Positions 16,199-24,761 of a stretch of DNA of 64,000 nucleotides are shown here, in pieces. The stretch comes from Candidatus Poribacteria bacterium (GTDB lineage Bacteria > Poribacteria > WGA-4E > WGA-3G): assembly GCA_022821725.1 (NCBI GenBank), contig JAJEDB010000061.1, positions 62,001 to 126,000 on the forward strand, read 5' to 3'. A model generated the notes under the pieces. That model saw nothing but the letters and a program-made list of their open reading frames with translations. It made no database searches and was not told the DNA's origin. The position numbers and the translations under genes were made by a program. Each line of letters opens with the position of its first letter. Position 1 is the stretch's first letter.

Positions 16199-17557
16199 TT
16201 ATGCCCAGCGTGGATTTCTACCGCCGAATCGTTGTTCGCTGATGTTCCATAACTCCGACAACCCGAGTTGCCGGATGTGATCCAGTCCGGACAAACACGG
16301 ATCGTTTACGCGAGTTAACCAGCGTTGGAGGTCCGCTTCGAGTTCTGCACGGAGGTCTTGCGAATCTTCGTCGTCAATGAGATTGTTCATCTGGTAGGGA
16401 TCGGTGTCGTTATCGTAAAGCAGCCACCCCGTTCCGTCGTAGTGGCGTGCATAAGTGTAGCGATGTGTGCGAACACCACGCCACTCGCGAATGCCGAAAT
16501 TAAAGCCTTCACTGCCGTGCAAAGGGACTTCAAGCAGCACAGACTGCGGTTCATCAATTGTGTTACCGAGCATCGCTTCTGAGATGTCGATACCCTCCAC
16601 ACCTTCTGGAATTGGCAAATCGCACAGAGACAGCATTGACGGCATGAAATCCACGAGACTTAGTAGGGTATCGCGGGTAACACCTGCTGGGATTCTGCGG
16701 GGCCAGCGAATCATAAAAGGAATCCGGGCGGATTCTTCCCATGGACGTTCTTTTCTGACGTGTCCGTGGCTACCGAGCATATCCCCGTGGTCAGAGGTGT
16801 AGACAAGGATGGTATCGTCAGCGATACCGATGTCGTCAAGCGCAGCCATCAAACGTCCGAGATTTTCATCCAGTGCCGTGATATGCGCGTAGTAGCCGGA
16901 AATATCCTCCCGGGTCTCCGGTGTATCCACGGCGTTCGGACGCAACTGAATCTGGTCTGGTGGATACATCTCCTTGTAGCGTTCGGGCACGTGTGGGTAT
17001 GGGTTATGTGGCGGTCCCCAGCTCATATAGAGGCAGAAGGGGTCATCGGCATGTTCTCGGCAGTAATCAATCGCTTTGTCAGTCTGGAACTCCGGTTCGT
17101 AACCGTCAATCTGAAATCGATTGCCGTCGGAGTCGTGATACGGGGCATTGAAATAGTCGTGGTGGCAATTCCATCCGATCCAATGATCGAAGCCGAAGCG
17201 CATCTCAGGTGTGATAAACTTGTCTCTCGGCATGCCGCCGAGGTGCCATTTACCGATGTAACCCGTGGCATAATCCGCTGCTTTGAAGACTTCCGCAATG
17301 CCGGTCTCCGTCAAAGGAAGCGGCAGATCGTTAGAGACGGCTTTGTGGTTCAAAGGGTATTTTCCTGTCATCAGGCATCCGCGCGCTGGCACACATATCG
17401 GGACATTGGTGAAGGTATTCGGAAAAAACATCCCTTCCTGTGCGAGTTGATCCATCGCAGGCGTTTGGACTTGCGGGTTGCCTGCGCATCCGACATCACA
17501 TTGGCGATGCTGATCGCCGAAAACAAAGATTAAATTGGGTTTACGAGTAGTTTCCAT
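16199..17557 (-). CDS. Type I sulfatase (formylglycine-dependent)
   Basis: A 452-residue arylsulfatase-family enzyme. The activation motif C-x-P-A-R is present as C55-V-P-A-R-G in NVPICVPARGCLMTGKYP. The N-terminal FVFGDQHRQ provides metal ligands, TGYIGKWHLGG the conserved lysine/histidine, and VYTSDHGDMLGSHG the second metal site. No signal peptide is evident, so it may act in the cytosol on small sulfated sugars or leave by another route. It needs a formylglycine-generating enzyme encoded elsewhere. It stands alone between the STT3 unit and the FemAB-like gene. Confidence 0.92.
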   Translation of the reverse strand: METTRKPNLIFVFGDQHRQCDVGCAGNPQVQTPAMDQLAQEGMFFPNTFTNVPICVPARGCLMTGKYPLNHKAVSNDLPLPLTETGIAEVFKAADYATGYIGKWHLGGMPRDKFITPEMRFGFDHWIGWNCHHDYFNAPYHDSDGNRFQIDGYEPEFQTDKAIDYCREHADDPFCLYMSWGPPHNPYPHVPERYKEMYPPDQIQLRPNAVDTPETREDISGYYAHITALDENLGRLMAALDDIGIADDTILVYTSDHGDMLGSHGHVRKERPWEESARIPFMIRWPRRIPAGVTRDTLLSLVDFMPSMLSLCDLPIPEGVEGIDISEAMLGNTIDEPQSVLLEVPLHGSEGFNFGIREWRGVRTHRYTYARHYDGTGWLLYDNDTDPYQMNNLIDDEDSQDLRAELEADLQRWLTRVNDPCLSGLDHIRQLGLSELWNISEQRFGGRNPRWA

Positions 17558-17608
17558 ATTTGTTACTCTTAAATCTGTTCACTTTGAATCTGAGGGTTGG
17601 TTCGCGTC

Positions 17609-17630
17609 GAGGTTAGAAACCTCTCCCACA
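17609..17630. repeat. Single copy of the GGGGTT-AACCCC repeat family
   Basis: GAGGTT-aga-AACCTC followed by TCCCACA matches the 27-bp unit amplified at 2610-2744, with compensatory changes in both arms. Confidence 0.7.
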
Positions 17631-17688
17631 AGTCCAAACTCACAGTTTATACGACATGTAGTGCGATGCAGCATCTCAGAAGCAATCG

Positions 17689-18708
17689 TTAAAAAGATTG
17701 CATCCACGTGTAAATTTGGCGAAGTGCGCCTTCACTCTTTGTCCACAACGCCTTTTTCAGGGGCGAAACGACCTTTGTGTAACTGGCGAAGTCTGTTCGG
17801 ACGGCGCGATACTGTTCCTTATGCGCAATTAACCCTGTATTCTCTGGCGGCGATGCCCCGAAATCCACCCATTCGTATTGCTCACAACACGCCCGTGTGA
17901 TAATGTGGTGGAAAATCGCGTTGTTAGGGCGGTATTTCAAGAACGCTGGCACGGATGCTTCACACCACAACGTTACAGTCTTATTGAAGTGTAGATAGAG
18001 CAGTCCTGCGATAATTGTGCCGTGATATGTGGCAATGGCAAGCTTGGCGATTTTCCGATCCAGGAGGGCTTGCATAAACGCACGCGGTTTCGGAGTACCA
18101 CCTAACCGTTTCACTGTCATAAGATACATGTCGTAAAATGTGGATAAAGCCCCTTCACTGTCTGTGTCCGTGACTGTCACGCCCGATTTCTCTGCCTTTC
18201 GGACCGCGCCTCGGACCCGTTTATTGTAAGCATGCCAGAGGGATTCAACAGCTCCGTCTGTTTTCAAAAGATGTGTGAAATGGTCTGTCCGTTCGTAGCC
18301 CATTTCAGTGAAAAGATTACCGTCCCTCGCGGTGCATTTAGGGGGCAGTGTCCAACGGATTTCACACCAGTCCTCTGTCGCTGCTGTGGCTTCAATGGAC
18401 TTTATCAGGGTTTCAGGGTTAATTTGTGCTGATTCGATAAGGTGGATACCCCCAAACAGATTCCACGGCATTGAGTGCCATAGACGGATACCGGGTATCG
18501 GTTGAAAAACGAAGGCAGGCAGCCCCCCTATCACTGCGTCATCTTGATTGATGCGTAGGTAAGTTGGGGTGAATTGGCTGAATGTGGTCGCTAATGCATC
18601 CCGCCACGCCAGACTTTGGAAGGCGGTCGTCTCTGGACATTGCTGAAGAATAGTATCCCAGTTCTCCTGATTTTGAGGGGTTAAAGGCTCTAAAGTATAC
18701 ATAAGCAC
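17689..18708 (-). CDS. FemAB-related GNAT-fold acyltransferase
   Basis: A 339-residue protein of the FemAB/BioF2-like (peptidoglycan bridge or lipid II aminoacyl) superfamily with two GNAT folds. Markers are FQSLAWRDALATTF near the start, WHAYNKRVRGAVRKAEKSGVTV in the middle (typical of this family), LAIATYHGTIIAGLLYLHF, and WVDFGASPPENTGLIAHKEQY near the end. The real substrate could be an amino-acyl-tRNA, an acyl-CoA or an exopolysaccharide precursor. It starts 7 bp after the UxuA-like gene and shares its transcript. Confidence 0.75.
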   Translation of the reverse strand: MLMYTLEPLTPQNQENWDTILQQCPETTAFQSLAWRDALATTFSQFTPTYLRINQDDAVIGGLPAFVFQPIPGIRLWHSMPWNLFGGIHLIESAQINPETLIKSIEATAATEDWCEIRWTLPPKCTARDGNLFTEMGYERTDHFTHLLKTDGAVESLWHAYNKRVRGAVRKAEKSGVTVTDTDSEGALSTFYDMYLMTVKRLGGTPKPRAFMQALLDRKIAKLAIATYHGTIIAGLLYLHFNKTVTLWCEASVPAFLKYRPNNAIFHHIITRACCEQYEWVDFGASPPENTGLIAHKEQYRAVRTDFASYTKVVSPLKKALWTKSEGALRQIYTWMQSF

Positions 18709-18715
18709 TTTAGCG

Positions 18716-19654
18716 TTATGCCGCTAATGCTGCGAAAAGTGCCTTGATGTAGCCGACGGAATAAGCTAATCCAACATCGCCCTCTAATTTCGGGATGTGA
18801 TCGGCGTTGATGCATCCGTCAAATCCGACTTTTTGGAGTTCACGGACGATTTTGAAAGCGTTCATATCCCCATCGTCGAGCAGGACTTCCTCAAACGCCC
18901 CGGCTGTTGCGAGGCTCCCGCGGACGTTCCGTAGGTGAACCATGAAGATGCGTCCTTTACGTCCGTAGTTGTTGATTTCGTCAAGGACAATTGCACTCCC
19001 GCCGGCTTCCGCACGCGTGCCACAACAATAGAGATAGCCAACGTTCCTGCTGGGGAAGGTATCGGTGACACGATGGAAACCGAGACTGCCGAGCGGTGTG
19101 TCCGGGTTTGGTACGTCTGACGGATGAATCGCAAGTTTTATATCGTATTCATCGGCGATAGGGACGAGCGCGCCGTAGATTTCAGTAAAGCGTTTCCACC
19201 ATTCGTCGAGGGATTCCATCGTTGGGATAGGGGGTGGATCTTGGGTTGCGGCACGGCTTTCACCGCGGGAGGTATAGCCACCCCGATGGACGGATGCATA
19301 ACGCGTCATAAGATAATCGAACGTATCCCCCCAAAACCGCTGGCGTGCAATAGGTACCCCGGCTTCCGCGAAAACCCGGAGGGCGTTACACGTGTTCTCT
19401 AATTCCTTTTCGCCATCGGGTTGACCTTGCATAAACTTTTCTGTGATGTTCGGGAGCGTCACGCGGTTGATGTCGAGTCCCCACGAACGGATCCGTTTCT
19501 TGATTTTCAGGACTTCGTCCAAGTCGGGGTAACCCTGCTCTTCAACGCCGGGAAAGGCGTTACCGCCGCCAAAGTCGATGCAATCTGCTCCGAGTTGTGT
19601 AACCTGTTTGAGGTAGCTATCTGAAAGTCCGCCATCCCAGACTGAAATTCTCAT
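18716..19654 (-). CDS. Mannonate dehydratase-like TIM-barrel protein (UxuA family)
   Basis: A 312-residue protein resembling UxuA, which dehydrates D-mannonate to 2-keto-3-deoxygluconate in hexuronate breakdown. Family text includes LAIHPSDVPNP (metal-binding histidine), VHLRNVRG, FEEVLLDDGDMNAF and NADHIPKLEG. It is shorter than the roughly 390-residue E. coli enzyme, so another sugar-acid dehydratase or epimerase activity is possible. The start codon follows a leader repeat whose AAGGAA core is the ribosome site. Confidence 0.78.
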   Translation of the reverse strand: MRISVWDGGLSDSYLKQVTQLGADCIDFGGGNAFPGVEEQGYPDLDEVLKIKKRIRSWGLDINRVTLPNITEKFMQGQPDGEKELENTCNALRVFAEAGVPIARQRFWGDTFDYLMTRYASVHRGGYTSRGESRAATQDPPPIPTMESLDEWWKRFTEIYGALVPIADEYDIKLAIHPSDVPNPDTPLGSLGFHRVTDTFPSRNVGYLYCCGTRAEAGGSAIVLDEINNYGRKGRIFMVHLRNVRGSLATAGAFEEVLLDDGDMNAFKIVRELQKVGFDGCINADHIPKLEGDVGLAYSVGYIKALFAALAA

Positions 19655-19730
19655 TTTTTAATTATTCCTTGCGGTTCGTTCAAGCGGGTAAAGGATTGGA
19701 CGTGCCTTTCCGTAGATCCGCTCTCCAAAT
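19655..19730 (-). repeat. Dispersed Shine-Dalgarno leader repeat (copy before the UxuA-like gene)
   Basis: On the minus strand, CGAACCGCAAGGAATAATTAAAAA runs directly into ATG at 19654. A shared GCGGATCTACGG-like block lies about 35 bp upstream, and the same block occurs before the gene ending at 24515. Confidence 0.8.
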
Positions 19731-19743
19731 GTAAAGCAAAGAC

Positions 19744-19769
19744 AAATTATGCCATTTAAGGCATAATTT
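19744..19769. terminator. Perfect 10-bp hairpin in an AT-rich spacer
   Basis: AAATTATGCC-atttaa-GGCATAATTT is bidirectional, with a run of T on one side and A on the other. It sits between two minus-strand genes and may end the upstream transcript. Confidence 0.5.
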
Positions 19770-19865
19770 CATTACGAGCTGCGCGTTTGGTGTTTAGAAA
19801 AAGAAAAGAGAAAACAATTAGTGCTGCTATGGAGCTTCTCTGCTTTCAGGAGATCGCTCCTGCAA

Positions 19866-20873
19866 TTATAAGGGTAAAGGCACGGATTGCCCGCTCTCAA
19901 CAGATTGGTATGCAGCTAACGCGATTTCAGCGGCAGCACGACCATCTAACCCTGTGATAGGGGGTTGTGTATCGTTACGGATCGCGTCTACGAAAACGCG
20001 AATCTCTTCTTGAACGGGGGGTGGCACGTTAATATCCGCCACTTTAATCTCTCGTCCTTCACCCTCAAAAGGTTTAATCTGGATAGTCGCATCGCCGCCC
20101 CAGGTCTGTGGAAAGTAAATGGAACCGCCTTCGCAATCCACGCGTCCACCATACCCACCGACAGCGGAGACATGACTGGAATGGAGCAAGCCGACTGCTC
20201 CGTTTGCAAACTGCAAGGAAGCAAGCACGACATCAGGATAATCGCTCTTATCGGGTCCGTATTGTCCACCGGCGGCATAGACAGCAGTGACATCTCCACA
20301 CGTCCAGCGCATAAAGTCTATTTCATGGGCGTTGATTTCCATAAGAGTCCCACCAGACTTCGCACGTTCCAGTCGCCACGGGGTGTGACTATATCCGCTG
20401 CTCCACGGTCCGCCGATGCGATGCACCATCATACAGGCGGGGGCACCGAGTTCACCACTCTGCACGATTTCGCGAACAACGGAATGTGTCCCGTGATAGC
20501 GACATACCAAACCGATCGTCAGTTTGACCCCGTTATTCTCTGCGGCGGCAATCATGGCGTCGCACGCCTCTAAGGTAGGTGCCATCGGTTTTTCGGAAAA
20601 GACGTGTTTGCCTGCGTTTGCGGCATCGACTGCCATCTGCGAATGCATAAATGGTGGCGACGCAATCAGTACCGCACAAATCCGATCATCGGCGAGTAAT
20701 TCGTGGTAATCTAACGTATAGGACACACTAAGGTCTGTCGCGAGTTTTTCAGCCAGTGTTTCTTGCACATCACTGACAGAGATGACCTCTATTCCCTCAA
20801 CAGCATCTGCACTGGTAGCGAGACTTCTACCCATGCCACCGCATCCGATAACACCAACTCCTATCGTTTCCAT
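19866..20873 (-). CDS. Gfo/Idh/MocA-family NAD(P)-dependent oxidoreductase
   Basis: A 335-residue sugar dehydrogenase-like enzyme. GVGVIGCGGMGRSLA is the Rossmann dinucleotide motif near the start. FSEKPMAPTLEACDAM contains the conserved EKP, and MEINAHEIDFMRWTCGDV carries the D/H pair of the active site. Substrate is unknown; inositol and sugar dehydrogenases belong here. The ATG at 20873 is chosen over a longer reading because the leader-repeat ribosome site precedes it and the Rossmann fold starts at once. Confidence 0.88.
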   Translation of the reverse strand: METIGVGVIGCGGMGRSLATSADAVEGIEVISVSDVQETLAEKLATDLSVSYTLDYHELLADDRICAVLIASPPFMHSQMAVDAANAGKHVFSEKPMAPTLEACDAMIAAAENNGVKLTIGLVCRYHGTHSVVREIVQSGELGAPACMMVHRIGGPWSSGYSHTPWRLERAKSGGTLMEINAHEIDFMRWTCGDVTAVYAAGGQYGPDKSDYPDVVLASLQFANGAVGLLHSSHVSAVGGYGGRVDCEGGSIYFPQTWGGDATIQIKPFEGEGREIKVADINVPPPVQEEIRVFVDAIRNDTQPPITGLDGRAAAEIALAAYQSVESGQSVPLPL

Positions 20874-20899
20874 ATTTTTAATTTTCCTTGCGGTTCGTT
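20874..20899 (-). repeat. Dispersed leader repeat (copy before a Gfo/Idh/MocA gene)
   Basis: ACGAACCGCAAGGAAAATTAAAAAT leads into the ATG at 20873 on the minus strand. Confidence 0.75.
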
Positions 20900-20975
20900 T
20901 AGGAAGGCTTAGTAACAACATGCCTAAACGTATATCCAGCCCGGCGCGTTGCTTGGGCTTACAAGCTTTGGTTAT

Positions 20976-21875
20976 CTATCTTCGTCTTGCTTTGATATGT
21001 CCCCATGTAACGCTTAGTTTACTTGAAGAAGGACTGACATCAAGTCCTGTGGCTTTCATGTTGTTCTGAACTTCTGCCGCACTCAGGACGCGATCATAGA
21101 TGCGAAATTCGTCAATATACCCCTGGATTGTATCGCAATCACAGCCATCTGACCGGTCTCCTATGCCGAGAAGGAGTCCGCCTTTTGGGAGTTTGCCCCC
21201 CTTCATGGCATACTTTTTTTCCTGTTTTCCATTCACATAATAGTGAACCATTGCGCCATCATAGGTACCTACGAGGTGCAACCACTCCTCAAGTGGAATG
21301 TCCTCCAAGACATTGTCCTGTGCTGCCACCGTTGATTTGCCACCCGCTCTGACGAAGAAACCGTGTTGGTTATCGTCATCGTCGTAATAGAGACTCGCGA
21401 CTGCGGTGTTCGATGGCATATCGTCAAGTGAGATAATCCTGTTCCAACTGTCATCCAGGGCATTGATATAGACCCAGCATTCCAGCGTGATTTCCTCCCA
21501 GTCACGATCGATTTTCGGTGGGGTTGAATCTTCGACGAGGAGGCGGTCAACACTGCCATCAAAAAGGACGCACTCGCCAACTTTACAATCGCCGGCAGGT
21601 GCGAGTTCAGGATCCCCGTGGACAGCAGCAGCGAGTCCTGACAAGATATCGACCGCCTCAGTTTTAATCTTTACCGTGTCTTTGTCAAAGGACCAATAGG
21701 CGATCAAGCCATCTTCAACCGCACCCGTAATTGCGTCGGCAGGCTGGGCGTTCCATAGGAGGCACGCGAGGAGGAGCAGGACGAATGCGCGTTTGGCATT
21801 CGCAAAGACTCTGTAGAGTTGTGAGGGGTTCACAAATTGTCTGTTCTGAGGGTAAACACTGTTTTTCAGACGCAT
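20976..21875 (-). CDS. Secreted LamG-domain protein with the shared C-terminal tail
   Basis: A 299-residue exported protein. A long basic N-region and hydrophobic stretch (about residues 28-47, FVLLLLACLLWNAQPADA) form the signal peptide. The LamG jelly roll covers about 55-280, from GLIAYWSFD through CVLFDGSVDRLLVED, ITLECWVYI, WLHLVGTYDG, VHYYVNGKQ and YIDEFRIYDRVLSAAEVQNN. This is typical of carbohydrate-binding or adhesion modules. It ends LDVSPSSSKLSVTWGHIKAR, the tail also found at 5700-5774 and 59400-59460. A later in-frame start is possible. Confidence 0.83.
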   Translation of the reverse strand: MRLKNSVYPQNRQFVNPSQLYRVFANAKRAFVLLLLACLLWNAQPADAITGAVEDGLIAYWSFDKDTVKIKTEAVDILSGLAAAVHGDPELAPAGDCKVGECVLFDGSVDRLLVEDSTPPKIDRDWEEITLECWVYINALDDSWNRIISLDDMPSNTAVASLYYDDDDNQHGFFVRAGGKSTVAAQDNVLEDIPLEEWLHLVGTYDGAMVHYYVNGKQEKKYAMKGGKLPKGGLLLGIGDRSDGCDCDTIQGYIDEFRIYDRVLSAAEVQNNMKATGLDVSPSSSKLSVTWGHIKARRR

Positions 21876-21923
21876 GATTCATTCCTCCTTTTATCGGTTA
21901 TTGATTATTAACTGACAACTATT

Positions 21924-23318
21924 CTAAAACACATCGCGCATGGCACGTTCGCGCCGATCGGCGATTTGACGTTCACGTTCCTCATCGGACTGTTGACCGT
22001 ATTGTTCAGCGACAATAGGACGGTATTCGGCAACCTCGCTTTTGCGCTTGAACACTCGGAAGAAGTCGAAACGGGTCAAGGTTGGCGGAATGTTCCCCGG
22101 ACATAGTGAATGTAGTCCAACATGCACCGAATTTCCCATGCCAACATTCGTTTGTCCGCAACTCTTCCATTGGATGCCATCGCCACTGGCGAAAGCTGAG
22201 AACTGGTTCCCTCTGCGTTCCATACGTAAGAAGAGTTCACGTGTCTTTCTGAGTCCACTGCTGCGTCCGCGTAAATGAAATGAGCGTCCGACGTGACGTT
22301 CAAATCGGACATCGCCTCTAAAGGCATGAGGTCCGGAAGTTTTCTCAAGTCGAAGGAATCGGTTCGGATTTTTCCAGACTAATAAACCACCGTGTTCCTT
22401 GAGTTGGGACGAGATTCGCATGCGGGTTTCAATGGCGAAGTCTCCCGGGACTTCCATGAGGAGTCGGGGTGCGCTCATATCGCCGCTTCTACCATCTGGA
22501 CCGTGCCAAAGGTCTTGTCCAGGCTCCGTCCGCATTTCTAAGTAGCCTTGGCGTTCTGCCCAGGAACCCCCGCCTTTTGGGTCCTCCCATCGCCATTCTG
22601 GGCGCATACGGTTTCCGATGAATTCATCTTCAAATACCATCTCTGTGAATTCACCAGAAGATGCCCATCCTTCAATCTTCACAGCCGAGATAGAATCCCC
22701 GAAGTTTTGGGGTAATAAATGGAGGTTCGGTAGTTCCTTTTTGTATTCCGAGGGTTCCATACGGATGGGTAAGGACATGCCCTCAAAGTCAGGGTGTTCG
22801 TAAAAGACGACCTCCGCCCCGTGTGAGGGGAAATCGGGTCCTTTGAAGATGCGAATTGATGAAATTCTGTCTTCAAACCAAGTCCTGCCTTGGGCATCTC
22901 GTAGGTTGGCTATATCCCGCAGGACGGTTATTTTTCTACCCCGGAATTCGACGTGCTCGTAGCAGTCCACGATCAGCGGGATAGTTCCCCACTCCGGTCC
23001 AACCACTTCCAGTGTAGAACCGAAGTTGATTGATGAGATTCTGTCTGCGAAGTTGTAAGCAGTATCGTGCAAATTCGGATAAAACCCAGGTCCGAGTGCC
23101 AACTTTTTACCGCGGAAGTTGCGATGCTGGTAAAGGATAACTTTGTAGTTCGGATTCGATGAGAAATTCGGACCCTTGTAGACACGAACAGAAGAAATAT
23201 TGTCTTGAAATCCGATGTCTCGTGTAAAAGGAACAGGCTCTACGACATATCCCATTCTACCCCGGAAGTTTGTATGTTGGAACACTTCAACAACGAGGCG
23301 CGGTATGACGACTGGCAT
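21924..23318 (-). CDS. Beta-gamma-crystallin repeats joined to a concanavalin A-like (DUF1349-type) domain
   Basis: A 464-residue protein. Residues 8-215 hold four Greek-key units, each beginning with an aromatic-rich VEVFQHTNFRG, VILYQHRNFRG, VDCYEHVEFRG or VVFYEHPDFEG strand. Each ends with the Ca-binding signature D-N/R/S-I-S-S/A (DNISS, DRISS, DRISS, DSISA). Together they make two beta-gamma-crystallin domains. Residues about 225-420 are a DUF1349/laminin-like fold (FAIETRMRI, GGLLVWKNPNRFLRLE). The final 45 residues are charged. No signal peptide is visible. A Ca-binding glycan-associated role is plausible. Confidence 0.82.
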   Translation of the reverse strand: MPVVIPRLVVEVFQHTNFRGRMGYVVEPVPFTRDIGFQDNISSVRVYKGPNFSSNPNYKVILYQHRNFRGKKLALGPGFYPNLHDTAYNFADRISSINFGSTLEVVGPEWGTIPLIVDCYEHVEFRGRKITVLRDIANLRDAQGRTWFEDRISSIRIFKGPDFPSHGAEVVFYEHPDFEGMSLPIRMEPSEYKKELPNLHLLPQNFGDSISAVKIEGWASSGEFTEMVFEDEFIGNRMRPEWRWEDPKGGGSWAERQGYLEMRTEPGQDLWHGPDGRSGDMSAPRLLMEVPGDFAIETRMRISSQLKEHGGLLVWKNPNRFLRLEKTSGPHAFRGDVRFERHVGRSFHLRGRSSGLRKTRELFLRMERRGNQFSAFASGDGIQWKSCGQTNVGMGNSVHVGLHSLCPGNIPPTLTRFDFFRVFKRKSEVAEYRPIVAEQYGQQSDEERERQIADRRERAMRDVF

Positions 23319-23411
23319 TTGTTTCTCCTTTTTTTAGGGGTATCGGTTATCGGTTTTCAGTTTTCAGTTAAGGGATTTCGTTTAAAAGTTGTTTTTTGGG
23401 GCTGACGATTG

Positions 23412-24515
23412 TTAACTGTTAACTATTTTGAGGGTTGCCTCGTAGATTTGGGCATATCCACTCCGATCGGATGTGAATACAACGTGCTTGCCGTCTGGGC
23501 TGAAAGACGGGTGTGGATGTGTATGCTGTGGTGCGTAAACATAAATCGGACCCTTGGCATACGGAAAGGGGCGGCTCCAATGTTCACCAATAGATGAGGC
23601 GTTAGGGTAGCAGAGCGTCTGCGGTTCACCGATACCATCGCGTGGATCAAAAATTTGGATACCGATATCGGGGAAATTCGTATCTGCTACCATAAGTGTT
23701 CCGGCAGAATTGCTGATGGCATGCCACGCATTGAACGTTGTCACTTGTCGCACGATTCCGGTATCAGCATTGACGCATCTCACGCCGTAGGGCCAGTCGA
23801 CGAAGGCGAGTTCACGCCTCCCTGGAATCCATGTTTCATGTGTGATCCATTCATTTTTTTCAACATTCTGGGCATAGAGGCGCCGATTACCGCTGCCGTC
23901 GCGATGGATGACCCATACCCGATCCGTCAAGGGACCCGCATAGTAGAGGAGGTCGGCGTCATCCGGACAGAATTGCAGGTGCCCAATGTTATCTCTCCGT
24001 AAGATGATTTCGTGCGCGCCGGTGTCTGTATCGATAATAGCAAGTGCGGATTCTTTACCGATCTGGAATCTGACAGCCCACCAGCGATTATCGTGGCTCA
24101 AGGCGGTTGTGCCCATGGCAGCGGCGACCATACCCGCATCTTTCATCGCCGTCGCGGCGAAATTGACGAGTTCGCGTTCCTCAAGGCTCCCTAAATCTAT
24201 TTTCCAGCCGCTTGTCCCTGCCGTGAAGTAGACTGCTTTTCCATCGCGCGAGGGATGCACCGACCATTCCGAGAGGTCAGGTCTGTCTGTTAATTGGCGC
24301 AGTTCACCCGTGCTCCGTTCTTCTGCGAATATCTGGGGTGTCCCTGTTCGGTATGAGACAAATATCAGCCGCTGCATTGCCTCGTCATACGCAGGTATGA
24401 TGAAGAATGGATGATGGTGCATCGCAGACGCAGTCGTCACTTGCCGAATCTGTGTTCCGGTGTGTTGATCGACAAAGGTTCGCGATTCAGGGGGGTGAAC
24501 TGTTCCTTTCGCCAT
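23412..24515 (-). CDS. Oligogalacturonate-lyase-like beta-propeller (PL22 type)
   Basis: A 367-residue seven-bladed propeller with TolB-like blades (LIFVSYRTGTPQIFAEER, PSFSPDGKHVVFTSDRSG). It keeps Q-H-T-H-P-H near residue 330, matching in spacing the Mn-binding glutamine and two histidines described for PL22 oligogalacturonate lyases. Those enzymes split unsaturated or saturated digalacturonate by beta-elimination in the cytosol. No signal peptide is seen. The neighbours (a UxuA-like dehydratase and sugar isomerases) support hexuronate catabolism. It begins right after a leader-repeat ribosome site. Confidence 0.75.
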   Translation of the reverse strand: MAKGTVHPPESRTFVDQHTGTQIRQVTTASAMHHHPFFIIPAYDEAMQRLIFVSYRTGTPQIFAEERSTGELRQLTDRPDLSEWSVHPSRDGKAVYFTAGTSGWKIDLGSLEERELVNFAATAMKDAGMVAAAMGTTALSHDNRWWAVRFQIGKESALAIIDTDTGAHEIILRRDNIGHLQFCPDDADLLYYAGPLTDRVWVIHRDGSGNRRLYAQNVEKNEWITHETWIPGRRELAFVDWPYGVRCVNADTGIVRQVTTFNAWHAISNSAGTLMVADTNFPDIGIQIFDPRDGIGEPQTLCYPNASSIGEHWSRPFPYAKGPIYVYAPQHTHPHPSFSPDGKHVVFTSDRSGYAQIYEATLKIVNS

Positions 24516-24600
24516 TCTTTAATTATTCCTTGCGGTTCGGTTAGCGTGATTGAGGGTATCGCGTTCCTTATCGTAGATCCGCCTTCCACTTCGTTTCAGG
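24516..24600 (-). repeat. Dispersed leader repeat (copy before the PL22-like gene)
   Basis: The minus strand reads CCGAACCGCAAGGAATAATTAAAG before the ATG at 24515. GAAGGCGGATCTACGATAAGG lies upstream, as in the copy at 19655-19730. Confidence 0.8.
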
Positions 24601-24624
24601 CTAAGTTTTTGGTGCTAATTTAAC

Positions 24625-24712
24625 AGGACTTACGGAAAAAAAATGGGATTTATCTGTTACCACACAGCCGGTGCGGTTAGGAAACCGCACCTACCAGGGG
24701 CGCGTAAGTCCT
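24625..24712. repeat. MITE-like element with 10-bp terminal inverted repeats
   Basis: AGGACTTACG (24625-24634) and CGTAAGTCCT (24703-24712) are perfect inverted ends of an 88-bp unit with a central hairpin GTGCGGTT-ag-GAAACCGCAC. CTAATTT occurs just outside on both sides (24615 and 24715), possibly a duplicated target. No coding capacity. The central hairpin recurs at 61541 and 61781. Confidence 0.6.
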
Positions 24713-24761
24713 ATCTAATTTGCTCACTTGATAACACTGGGTGTCTTTGATGTGCTCATAA

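Noticed and set aside
16760..17533. 257-codon ORF on the plus strand
   Set aside because: Antisense of the sulfatase gene; its composition mirrors that gene's codons and no domain is recognisable.
19965..20573. 202-codon ORF on the plus strand
   Set aside because: Antisense of a Gfo/Idh/MocA gene and without recognisable domains.
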